The notes beneath the pieces were generated by a model that made no database searches, was not told where the DNA came from, and worked only from the letters and a program-made list of their open reading frames with translations. DNA of 39,201 nt, taken from assembly GCA_020060215.1 (NCBI GenBank), contig JAGVAP010000131.1, positions 1-39,201 on the forward strand, read 5' to 3'. The DNA comes from Deltaproteobacteria bacterium. Lineage in GTDB: Bacteria > Desulfobacterota > DSM-4660 > Desulfatiglandales > HGW-15. Of this stretch, positions 7,756 to 14,756 are shown one piece after another. A program made the position numbers and the translations under genes. Positions within the stretch are counted from its first letter, which is position 1, and each line of letters starts with the position of its first letter.

Positions 7756-8241
7756 ATGGCACTGGACAAAAAGGCTGCTAAGATCCTGGTCGTGGACGAT
7801 GACCGGCACCTGGCGGACAATCTCGTGGAGTATCTCCAGAAGCTGGGCTACCAGGCGGTTGCAGCATACGGCGGCAAGGAGGGGATCGAGCGATTCGAGA
7901 AGGAGACCTTTCACCTCGTCATCACGGACCTTATGATGCCTGAAGTGGGGGGATTGGAGGTCCTGGAGGCCGTAAAGACTCTGGACAGCCGCGCCATCGT
8001 GCTTGTGATCACGGGCTACGGCACCATCCAGTCCGCCGTGTCCGCGATCAAGGAAGGGGCCTACGACTTCGTTCCAAAGCCTTTCAAGATGAGCGAGCTC
8101 GAGGTGATCATTGCCCGCGCCATCCAGCACCATTCCCTCTTCAAGCAGCTCGGCGTCTTCAAGGGGCTGAGCATCGGGCTGATGATCTCGGTCCCCTTCT
8201 GGATGATCCTGGGGATTGTGGTCGCAATGTCGTGGAAGTGA
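7756..8241 (+). CDS. Response regulator receiver domain with C-terminal membrane helix
   Basis: 161 residues. A complete receiver domain fills residues 9-125: acidic pocket Asp14/15/16, phospho-acceptor Asp58 (VITDLMMP), Thr86 and Lys108 (VPKPF). Instead of a DNA-binding output, the protein ends in a hydrophobic helix at about 137-158 (GLMISVPFWMILGIVVAM), so it is predicted to be tethered to the inner membrane. No kinase is adjacent. It is the last gene of the exopolysaccharide run and could regulate the Wzc complex by protein contact, but that is inference. Start ATG 7756 follows GGGAGTAAGAA. Confidence 0.85.
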   Translation: MALDKKAAKILVVDDDRHLADNLVEYLQKLGYQAVAAYGGKEGIERFEKETFHLVITDLMMPEVGGLEVLEAVKTLDSRAIVLVITGYGTIQSAVSAIKEGAYDFVPKPFKMSELEVIIARAIQHHSLFKQLGVFKGLSIGLMISVPFWMILGIVVAMSWK

Positions 8242-8244
8242 AAG

Positions 8245-8283
8245 CCAGAGGTCAGAGGTCGGAGGTCAGAAGTCAGAGGGCAG
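8245..8283. repeat. GGTCAGAGGTCGGAGGTC words, left arm
   Basis: The run begins 4 bp after the receiver gene's stop and precedes the four-helix-bundle gene. It is the reverse complement of the words at 8717-8858. Confidence 0.85.
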
Positions 8284-8341
8284 ACAACAGGAAATAGATC
8301 AAACAGAGATCCAGGACTAGAAGAAGAGCGAAGGGTAACGC

Positions 8342-8719
8342 ATGCAACTAAAATCGGCCAAGGAACTCACCGTTTATAAGAAAGCGTATGCCCTTGCGAT
8401 GGAGATCTTTCAGATCAGTAGGCAGTGGCCCATTGAAGAAAGATATTCCCTGACTGACCAGATCAGAAAATCTTCCAGATCCGTGTGTACAAATTTAAGA
8501 GAGGCATGGGCCAAACGCAGATATGAAGCCCATTTTGTGAGTAAACTTACTGATTGTGATGGTGAAAATGCAGAGACGGAGACGTGGCTGGATTTTGCAT
8601 TCGACTGTGGCTATCTTCTATCTGCGGAACATGACCCATTTGTAAACGAATCTAGAGAAATTGGTGCAATGCTTGGCTCAATGATTCTAGACCCAAAGCC
8701 TTTTCTGATAAATCGGTGA
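8342..8719 (+). CDS. Four-helix-bundle protein (23S rRNA intervening-sequence / S23 type)
   Basis: 125 residues, the usual length. Conserved features of the family are visible: LTVYKKAYALAMEIFQ, then WPIEERYSLTDQIRKSSRSV, NLREAWAKRRY and FVSKLTDCDGENAETETWLD. The family is known from proteins encoded in intervening sequences of 23S rRNA genes and is also found free-standing; the related Avd protein assists diversity-generating reverse transcriptases. No rRNA or reverse transcriptase is in the window. Base use is more AT-rich than the neighbouring genes. It stands alone between two inverted arms of a short-word repeat, which suggests arrival as a unit. Function unknown. Confidence 0.88.
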   Translation: MQLKSAKELTVYKKAYALAMEIFQISRQWPIEERYSLTDQIRKSSRSVCTNLREAWAKRRYEAHFVSKLTDCDGENAETETWLDFAFDCGYLLSAEHDPFVNESREIGAMLGSMILDPKPFLINR

Positions 8720-8858
8720 CCTCTTGTTTTTTAGGACCTCTGACTTCTGCCTCTTATTCTTATCTGACCTCTGTCCTCTGGTTCCTAGCTGACTCCGACC
8801 TCTGATCTCTGACCTCTTTTCTTAGCTGACCTCCGACCTCTGACCTCTGATCTCTGGC
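8717..8858. repeat. GACCTCTGACCTCTGAC words, right arm
   Basis: Several runs of the reverse complement of the left arm (8245-8283). The array begins at the stop codon of the four-helix gene and overlaps the stop and last codons of the converging GGDEF gene, whose tail EIRGQRSEVS is written by this repeat. Confidence 0.88.
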
Positions 8859-9406
8859 TCAAACGCGGCTTTATCGTAGACGACCACCCGATTCCTTCCC
8901 TTCCTCTTAGCCTCATAGAGGGCCGCGTCCGCCTCCCGGATTAACCTGTCCAATCCTTCCGATATGGTCCTGTACTGTGAGATCCCCACGCTCACGGTCA
9001 CAGGGCAGGACGCCTCCACCTTCACCCTCAGCCGCTCCCCAATCCCGATCGCCTCCTCCGATGTGATGTCCGGGATGATCACGACAAACTCTTCACCGCC
9101 ATAGCGGTACAGGTGGATCTTGTCGTAATCTCTCAGGCTCCTTTCGATGGTGCTCGTCACCTCCTTCAGCACCCGATCCCCCTCCTGGTGGCCGTGCCGG
9201 TCGTTGTATTCCTTGAAATGGTCGATGTCGATGATCAGCAGGCTGGAGCCCTTGTTGGTCCTCTTGTACATGGCGCCGAGTAGGGCGATATCCTGGTCGA
9301 ACTTCCGCCTGTTGTAGGCGCCGGTGAGGGGGTCCTTGTCGATCAGGGTGGAGACAAATCGCTTCTCTTCATCGCTCAGCTTGCTCAGGACCAGGTCGAG
9401 ATCCAT
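8822..9406 (-). CDS. GGDEF-domain diguanylate cyclase
   Basis: 194 residues. A short N-terminal helix (about 1-22) is followed by one GGDEF domain with DPLTGAYNRRKFDQD, IIDIDHFKEYND and the active site YGGEEF, so the catalytic motif is intact and cyclic-di-GMP synthesis is expected. The allosteric inhibitory RxxD is not at the canonical five-residue spacing (the nearest is RDYD seven residues before GGEEF). There is no sensor or membrane segment, so it is cytoplasmic. The C-terminus EIRGQRSEVS is encoded by the overlapping repeat. It has its own strong promoter (9442-9470) and an AAGGAGAG ribosome site. Confidence 0.9.
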   Translation of the reverse strand: MDLDLVLSKLSDEEKRFVSTLIDKDPLTGAYNRRKFDQDIALLGAMYKRTNKGSSLLIIDIDHFKEYNDRHGHQEGDRVLKEVTSTIERSLRDYDKIHLYRYGGEEFVVIIPDITSEEAIGIGERLRVKVEASCPVTVSVGISQYRTISEGLDRLIREADAALYEAKRKGRNRVVVYDKAAFEPEIRGQRSEVS

Positions 9407-9441
9407 GCCGGTCGCTCTCCTTGGGCAGAAAGGTGGCCGAT

Positions 9442-9470
9442 TCTATAACCAAGTTGGCATACAATGTCAA
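9442..9470 (-). promoter_or_regulatory. Sigma-70-type promoter for the GGDEF gene
   Basis: Read on the - strand: -35 TTGACA (9470-9465, perfect), 17-bp spacer, -10 TATAGA (9447-9442). It lies about 35 bp upstream of the ATG, the best promoter match I found in the window. Confidence 0.7.
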
Positions 9471-9530
9471 GGATGAGAAAGAACGCATAGCGCATAGGGC
9501 AGCGCGCATGGAGCGTTTACGAAAGAAGGG

Positions 9531-9640
9531 ATGCAGAATGCTGGATGCAGGACAAGAAAAGAGGTTTCACCGCAGATCCTTAGATCCCGTCCGATGTCTG
9601 GCGGGAGACGCAGCGACTCTGCGGTGAAAACCTCTTTTCC
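9531..9640. repeat. GATGCAGGA words plus TTTCACCGCAGA inverted pair
   Basis: GAAAAGAGGTTTCACCGC at 9556-9576 is matched in reverse complement at 9618-9639 with a single-base gap. It is preceded by GATGCAGGA words. The same nested arrangement occurs at 37571-37818. The gap 9407-9796 otherwise holds only the GGDEF promoter, a terminator and a half-palindrome. Confidence 0.8.
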
Positions 9641-9668
9641 GCGTCTTGCGTAAAAATTTCCTGCCTCC

Positions 9669-9711
9669 AAGAAAAAGGCCCCCCGGGAAAACCCCGGGAG
9701 GCCTTTTTCTT
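9669..9711 (-). terminator. Strong intrinsic terminator downstream of acsE
   Basis: The stem AAGAAAAAGGCC pairs with GGCCTTTTTCTT, extended inside by CCC/GGG pairs around an AAAA loop. T-runs follow on both strands, so it can act in both directions. It lies 86 bp beyond the acsE stop and marks the end of the CODH/ACS operon. Confidence 0.85.
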
Positions 9712-9728
9712 GTTAGCTTGGAATTCCT

Positions 9729-9759
9729 GATGGGTTTCGCTCCGCTCCACCCATCCTGC
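9729..9759. repeat. Solo arm of the GATGGGTTTCGCTCCGCTCC palindrome family
   Basis: This 31-bp segment matches one arm of the full palindrome at 35622-35705 almost base for base. No second arm is present here. Confidence 0.75.
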
Positions 9760-9796
9760 TTCATCCTTCTGCTTTTGCTGCTTACTCCCTACTTTT

Positions 9797-10681
9797 TTAC
9801 AGCTCTAGCCACGAATCCGAATAGAGCGTCTGCCCCAGGATCACGCGGGCCGTCTTGACATAGTCCTGCAGCTCCTTGGAGAGGGATCCGATGTTCACTT
9901 CCTCTCCGTCCATGACCTTGTGGACGATCTCCACGATGTCCGGCCTCTTGCCCCTTGCAATGGCAATCAGCTGGTCGTCGTAGGCGTCCGCGATGCAGGA
10001 GTACATGCCCTTTCGCTCCAGCATGATCATGTAGGTCTGATTCAGGATGCCCCTCAGGTGTTCCGGCGGGCCGTTGGAGATGTTGGACAACCCGCAGGTG
10101 GATTTGCACCCCGGCGCGATGTCCTGCAGCATCTCCTGGAAGGCGAGCAGGCTCATCAGCTGCTGCTGCTGGATATTGACCGGCGTCACGATTCCGTCCA
10201 CGAAGATGTCCTCGTTCGGAACCCCCGCCTCGTTGGCCGCATAGATCAGCTCCGCGGCAAGCGCCCCCCGCTCGTTCTCATCCCTCGGCAGTCCTTCCGG
10301 CCCCCACATCAGGGCGATCATGTTGGCCTTGTACTTCACCGCGAGCGGGATCATCTTCTCGTACCGCTCCGGCCTGCACATGATCGAGTTGATGATCGCC
10401 TTCCCCTTGTGTGCCGAGAGACCGGCCTCCATCGCCTCGATGTTGGATGTGTCCAGGCACAGGGGAGGCGTGTCCCCAATGGTTTCCTGAACGGTCTTCA
10501 CCACGAACTCCATCAGCTCCGGACCGCCCTTCCTGGCCGGCCCGAGGTTGATGTCGATCCAATCAACTCCTTTTGCCTTCTGTCTCTTCGCCTCTTCGGC
10601 AATAGGGCCGGGATCCTTTTCCTTGAATGCCTTTCCAATTACCCGGTTGATGACGTTGAGATTCTCACCTATCAGCAGCAT
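9797..10681 (-). CDS. acsE: Methyltetrahydrofolate:corrinoid/iron-sulfur protein methyltransferase
   Basis: 294 residues, one pterin-binding TIM barrel. It moves the methyl group of 5-methyl-tetrahydrofolate onto the cobalt of the AcsCD corrinoid protein. Residues equivalent to those known in the Moorella enzyme are in place: Asp77 (CLDTSN), Asn98 (IINS), Asp162 (VDG) and Asn200 (GLSN). The N-terminus MLLIGENLNVIN is typical. A good GGAGGGAGG ribosome site precedes the ATG. It is the last gene of the cluster, 110 bp after acsC; that gap has GGATCCAGG/GCAGGAT words. A strong terminator follows. Confidence 0.93.
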   Translation of the reverse strand: MLLIGENLNVINRVIGKAFKEKDPGPIAEEAKRQKAKGVDWIDINLGPARKGGPELMEFVVKTVQETIGDTPPLCLDTSNIEAMEAGLSAHKGKAIINSIMCRPERYEKMIPLAVKYKANMIALMWGPEGLPRDENERGALAAELIYAANEAGVPNEDIFVDGIVTPVNIQQQQLMSLLAFQEMLQDIAPGCKSTCGLSNISNGPPEHLRGILNQTYMIMLERKGMYSCIADAYDDQLIAIARGKRPDIVEIVHKVMDGEEVNIGSLSKELQDYVKTARVILGQTLYSDSWLEL

Positions 10682-10791
10682 GGTCTCCCTCCCTCCAAAT
10701 AGATGTCGCAGGATTCAGGATAAAGAATTTCTGCACACCTGGGTCTCATTTCTTTGTCTCGTCCTGGATCCTGCAACCTGGATCCTGGATC

Positions 10792-12138
10792 TTATTTGTA
10801 TTTGTCCCGCAGGAACTTGGGGATCAAAGAGGCATCCCTGGGTCCGATGATGATTTCCCAACCCGGCAGATCCTCTTCCATGTCGCCGCTGATGGATGCG
10901 GCATATCCGGGGATGATGATGCTCTTCTTGGCCACCTTGTCCGCGATGCCGGACTTCTTCACAAAGGCGGCCACCGCATCGCCCGAAAACTTGCCTGCGG
11001 CCCACGCGGTCATGACCGAGAGTCCCTCGGTGTCCATGATGAGCAGCCAGCTCGGGATCCTGCTGCCCTCGATCTCGCCGCTCACGATGAAGTAGGTGAG
11101 CGAGAAGTTCGTGGTGATCAGCACGGGCGAGTTCTCGTTCGGCGTTCCGATCTCGTAGATGCCCTGGGTCACGGTCATGGGCCGCTGCGGATCGGTGAAG
11201 ATGTTCAGCCGCTCCAGAAGCAGGGGAAAGAGGCTGTCCCCCCTGAAGTCCGACATCACCACGATCCCCGCATACTTGGAGATCAGCGATGCCGCGAGCA
11301 TGGTCTCAACGTCCAGGTTGGAGGCCATCTCGCAGGGGAAGGCGATGGTCGGGAAGCCGAGGGAACGGTTCCCTGCCTTCAATGCCGCCCTTCGGATGAC
11401 CACCTGGTCCTCGATGACCTGCTTCGGCTCGCGGGAGCCGGAATCCAGGATGAGATCCTTGAGCCCCATTCCGGTCAGCTTGTCCGCGAGGGGGATCAAC
11501 TTTTCGATGGAGTCGGCCTTCACGACCAGGGGCAGACCCATGTCCTTCGCGAGCTTGCCCATGGCATCCACGTTCTTTTCCGTGGCGGCATAGAGGACGG
11601 GCTTTTTCGCGGCGGCCGCCTCTGCGCCGGCCTTCAGCACGGCCGGGTCGTCCGACATCAGGATCAGGTTGAACTCGCTCTCTTCCGCGATCTTCTTGGC
11701 GAGGACCGGGAACGCCTTCCCATCGCCCTTGGCCTGCTTGAGGGCGACCATCTCCGGGCGCAGGTTCAGGCCGACCCGCTCATACTGAAACGCGTTCCAC
11801 TCCTTGAGTTTCTTATCCAATGCGGCCGCATCCATGTCGGACGAAACCAGGGCGGCCAGGCCCGTGGGGCTGTAGAAGGTCTTTTCATGCCTGAACATGA
11901 CCGTCTCGCCGCCGATCTTGAAGCTCCGCACGCCTGCGCCGACCGTGATGGGCCTGATCGGGGGAGCGGAGGCCTCCGACAGCTTCTCCCTCGCTTCATC
12001 CGAAACATAGGGGCAGGTGTCCAGCTCCGCCTTGCCGGCTGCCAGGTTCATGGCAAAGGCAAGACAGGTGGGGACCCCGCACTCACCGCAGTTCGTCTTG
12101 GGCAACAATTTAAAGATCTGAATTCCTGTCAATCCCAT
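10792..12138 (-). CDS. acsC: Corrinoid/iron-sulfur protein large (gamma) subunit
   Basis: 448 residues. The N-terminal domain holds the [4Fe-4S] motif Cys17-x2-Cys20-x4-Cys25-x16-Cys42 (CGECGVPTC and DTCPYVS). A TIM barrel and a C-terminal B12-binding domain follow. It carries the methyl group between AcsE and the acetyl-CoA synthase AcsB. The open frame continues upstream to 12375, but that part is repeat DNA; ATG at 12138, with GAGGAG in front, gives the standard N-terminus MGLTGIQIFKLLPKTNCGEC. Forms a heterodimer with AcsD. Confidence 0.93.
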   Translation of the reverse strand: MGLTGIQIFKLLPKTNCGECGVPTCLAFAMNLAAGKAELDTCPYVSDEAREKLSEASAPPIRPITVGAGVRSFKIGGETVMFRHEKTFYSPTGLAALVSSDMDAAALDKKLKEWNAFQYERVGLNLRPEMVALKQAKGDGKAFPVLAKKIAEESEFNLILMSDDPAVLKAGAEAAAAKKPVLYAATEKNVDAMGKLAKDMGLPLVVKADSIEKLIPLADKLTGMGLKDLILDSGSREPKQVIEDQVVIRRAALKAGNRSLGFPTIAFPCEMASNLDVETMLAASLISKYAGIVVMSDFRGDSLFPLLLERLNIFTDPQRPMTVTQGIYEIGTPNENSPVLITTNFSLTYFIVSGEIEGSRIPSWLLIMDTEGLSVMTAWAAGKFSGDAVAAFVKKSGIADKVAKKSIIIPGYAASISGDMEEDLPGWEIIIGPRDASLIPKFLRDKYK

Positions 12139-12396
12139 GATGATCTCCTCTCTTGATGCAAACTCGAAATCCGAAGCTCGAAATTCGAATCTCGAATTTC
12201 GATATTCGGATTTCCCGCTCGCGCTCCACTCGAGGTTGGAGGCAAGGGCAATAGGCACTTGCCTCGAACCTCCAACCTCCGACCTGCTTCTCGCTACGCT
12301 CTCGCTGGAGGTTGGAGGAGCGTTTCGCTCCGCTCCACTCGAGGTCGGAGGCAACAAAAAAGCCCTTGCCTCCAACCTCCAACCTCCAACCTGCTG
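12139..12396. repeat. acsB-acsC gap filled with two word-repeat families
   Basis: 12155-12210 holds TCGAAATTCGAA/CCGAAATCC words. 12228-12395 holds GAGGTTGGAGG words and their complement CCTCCAACCTCC in alternating orientations, with GCTCCGCTCCACTCGAGG inserts. The open frame of acsC runs through it by chance. No gene; no terminator seen, so the operon probably reads through. Confidence 0.75.
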
Positions 12397-14616
12397 CTAG
12401 CCGCTTACGATCGGGTCCATCTTCAGTGCGGGATGGTCCTTCTCCTTCAGGAACGCCAGGACCTCGTCCTCGGTCGTCCCCACGGTCTCATCCGCGATCC
12501 GATCGATCAGATCCGGCATGCCCAGCTCCTGTCCCCTTCGGAGGAGCCGATCCCGGATCTCCTCTTTCAGGGCCTTGGGTAGCCAGACCAGACGAAGGAG
12601 GCCGCCGTCGCCGGCAACGAACTTGCGCTGGGTGATGTTGTACTTGGAATGGCCGACGAACCCGGGCGAAGACTGCCCGCCCCCCATCACGCCCGCGAGG
12701 GTGGTGAACTTCATTCCGCAGGGTGTCTCGCCGGTGTAGTCCCTGTTCACGGTCATGACCCCGTTGCACCCCGGCAGCACCGCCGCGATGCACTCGCAGC
12801 ACCCGCAGGTGGTCATGGGATCGGTGACCAGGCTGTAGAAATTGTAGTGGCTGACGGTCTGGCGGGAGGCCTTGTACACGAAGTCGTTGACCCCCTTCCA
12901 CTGCCCCAGCTTGGGATCCAGGCACTCGCCCTTTTCCACGGGCTGGTTGGGCCCGGTGGGGTTGATCTCAAACGATGCCTTGCAGTCCATCCAGTTGTAG
13001 GCGCCGCAGAGGCCCGTCCGCTCAGGGCTGACCATGCATACGTGGCTCGGGGCGAAGGACTGGCAGAGCGTGCAGGAGTAATAGGTCTCCACGCTCTCGT
13101 CGGTCATCTTCTCCACGCGGTCGTCCCTGTTCTTGTACTCGGCCCTGGCCCTCGTGGTCAGCTTGTCCACATCCTCCTTCTTGGTGTAGAGGGTCACCTG
13201 GACCTTGTCCAGGATGCTGCCGAAGTCCTGGTGGAACTTGGCATGGAGGATGGTCCCGATGTGCTTCAGGCTGAAGCCCTTCTGCACCGCGGGCTCGCCG
13301 ACCCGGATCCACGCGATGTCGCGCTGCCCGATATGCATGATGCCCTGGGCATAGTTGATGAGGTGGTGGATCTGCCGCTCGAGGATGGGTTCGAAGTCGG
13401 GCTGCATCTTCCTCCCGGCCACCTGAACGTAAATCCCCAGGGGGAGGCGGGAGCCCTTCTTGAGGTCCTTGACGTCGGGGCCGATGAGCTCGACCTTTCC
13501 GTCCTCGATCTCGTTCATCTCCGCCATCTTGCAGAGCTCGGTGCACTGGGTCTTGCCGCCGCCCATCTCGAGATAGAGGTCGTCTTTCCGCACGCGCTCT
13601 CCCTCGAAGGCCGGGCCGTATGCGAGCGGGATGTCGATCTTGGTCACGCTCACCTTCAGACCCCGGATCTCGATGGACCGTGAAGGCATCTCGTCGTGAA
13701 CGACGTTCGCCACCACGTGCTCGTAGGTGCAGACGCCGGTGGGGAGGATCTCCGGGATGTCGGTATCCGCGATGGTCGGGAACCCCCAGTTGACGCACCC
13801 CGCCGCATTGGCCGCCCACTCGGCATTCACATCGCCCAGGGCGTTGACGAATGCAAAGACGCGGTCCTTCTGGTAGGCGAGCTGCTTCTTGTAGTCGCCC
13901 GGCTGGATGCCGCCGAAGGCCATGCCCGCCCGGTTTGCAAAACCGAGGGCGAAAACGGCCGCGGAGATGTCCGGTCCGAAGGGCACCAGTCTCGTGTTCC
14001 AGCCGATCTGGACCTTTTCCTGCACCAGCTGCTCGGCAAAGGTGGTCCCGTTCTGGTTGGCGGCCATGAACACGTAGATGGTCTTCAACTGGTATTCCTC
14101 GGCCATCTTCTTGGCCGTGGCCGAATCCGGGGCCGCGCCCACGATGGCCGCGAAGCCCGGCGCGGTGCCGTCCACGAATTCGACGCCCCGCTTCCTCATG
14201 ATCTTGTCATCGGCCGCGCCGAGCCAGAGTTTCCCGTTCTCGAGGTCCGGATCCTCCACCTCGGGCTGGTAGAAATTGGGATCTTCGACGTACCGGATGG
14301 CCTCCACGATCTCTTCGGCAAAGAGGGCCGCCATGCCTGCGTCCAGCAGGGGCCCCAGGTAGGGAAGGTGACAATCCTTCTTCACATGGGGGGGCAGGAG
14401 CTTGCGCGCAAACTCGAGCGGCTTCCTCGCGGAGTCGAGATCCGTGACCTTGATCCCGGTCAGAGAATAGATGATGGGCAGAAAATATGCGGTATTCGGG
14501 AACTCCAGCTTCTGGCTACCGCCATAGGTCTCGAGTGCCCTCTTGTACTTGCCTTCCGCCTTGGAGACGATGTTGTAGGCTCCCTGGATGGCTGCAAACG
14601 CTACTAACTTTGACAT
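12397..14616 (-). CDS. acsB: Acetyl-CoA synthase (CODH/ACS alpha subunit)
   Basis: 739 residues, the full bacterial length. It condenses CO, a methyl group from AcsCD and coenzyme A into acetyl-CoA at the nickel-iron A-cluster. All ligands are visible: Cys515, Cys518, Cys527 and Cys537 (SCTLCQSF, HVCMV, GLCGAY) for the [4Fe-4S] cubane and the bridge, and Cys604-Gly605-Cys606 for the distal nickel. The spacing is identical to that of the Moorella enzyme, offset by nine residues. The full N-terminal CODH-docking domain argues for the bacterial rather than the short archaeal form. Encoded between cooS and acsC. Confidence 0.95.
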   Translation of the reverse strand: MSKLVAFAAIQGAYNIVSKAEGKYKRALETYGGSQKLEFPNTAYFLPIIYSLTGIKVTDLDSARKPLEFARKLLPPHVKKDCHLPYLGPLLDAGMAALFAEEIVEAIRYVEDPNFYQPEVEDPDLENGKLWLGAADDKIMRKRGVEFVDGTAPGFAAIVGAAPDSATAKKMAEEYQLKTIYVFMAANQNGTTFAEQLVQEKVQIGWNTRLVPFGPDISAAVFALGFANRAGMAFGGIQPGDYKKQLAYQKDRVFAFVNALGDVNAEWAANAAGCVNWGFPTIADTDIPEILPTGVCTYEHVVANVVHDEMPSRSIEIRGLKVSVTKIDIPLAYGPAFEGERVRKDDLYLEMGGGKTQCTELCKMAEMNEIEDGKVELIGPDVKDLKKGSRLPLGIYVQVAGRKMQPDFEPILERQIHHLINYAQGIMHIGQRDIAWIRVGEPAVQKGFSLKHIGTILHAKFHQDFGSILDKVQVTLYTKKEDVDKLTTRARAEYKNRDDRVEKMTDESVETYYSCTLCQSFAPSHVCMVSPERTGLCGAYNWMDCKASFEINPTGPNQPVEKGECLDPKLGQWKGVNDFVYKASRQTVSHYNFYSLVTDPMTTCGCCECIAAVLPGCNGVMTVNRDYTGETPCGMKFTTLAGVMGGGQSSPGFVGHSKYNITQRKFVAGDGGLLRLVWLPKALKEEIRDRLLRRGQELGMPDLIDRIADETVGTTEDEVLAFLKEKDHPALKMDPIVSG

Positions 14617-14656
14617 AACCTGAATTCCTCCCTTCTTAAGAGGCTGATTTCAATTA

Positions 14657-14726
14657 GCAGGTCGCTGAAAAACGGTCATCTGCGCTTTTTTGAACCTCAC
14701 ATCTGGGACATTCTTGAGCAACCTGC
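14657..14726. repeat. 70-bp element with GCAGGTYGCT inverted ends
   Basis: GCAGGTCGCT at 14657-14666 pairs, one mismatch, with AGCAACCTGC at 14717-14726. The left end with its following GAAAAACG recurs as GCAGGTTGCTGAAAAACG at 18672. It lies in the cooS-acsB gap; MITE-like in form. Confidence 0.6.
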
Positions 14727-14756
14727 ATAGTTTTTCCGCATCAGTGTACTGAGTTG

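Noticed and set aside
9421..9627. 68-codon ORF on the + strand
   Set aside because: It covers the GGDEF promoter and runs through GCGCATAGCGC and GATGCAGGA words; no ribosome site and no family likeness.
12139..12375. N-terminal extension of AcsC
   Set aside because: The extra 79 codons are repeat DNA; the family N-terminus and ribosome site both place the start at 12138.
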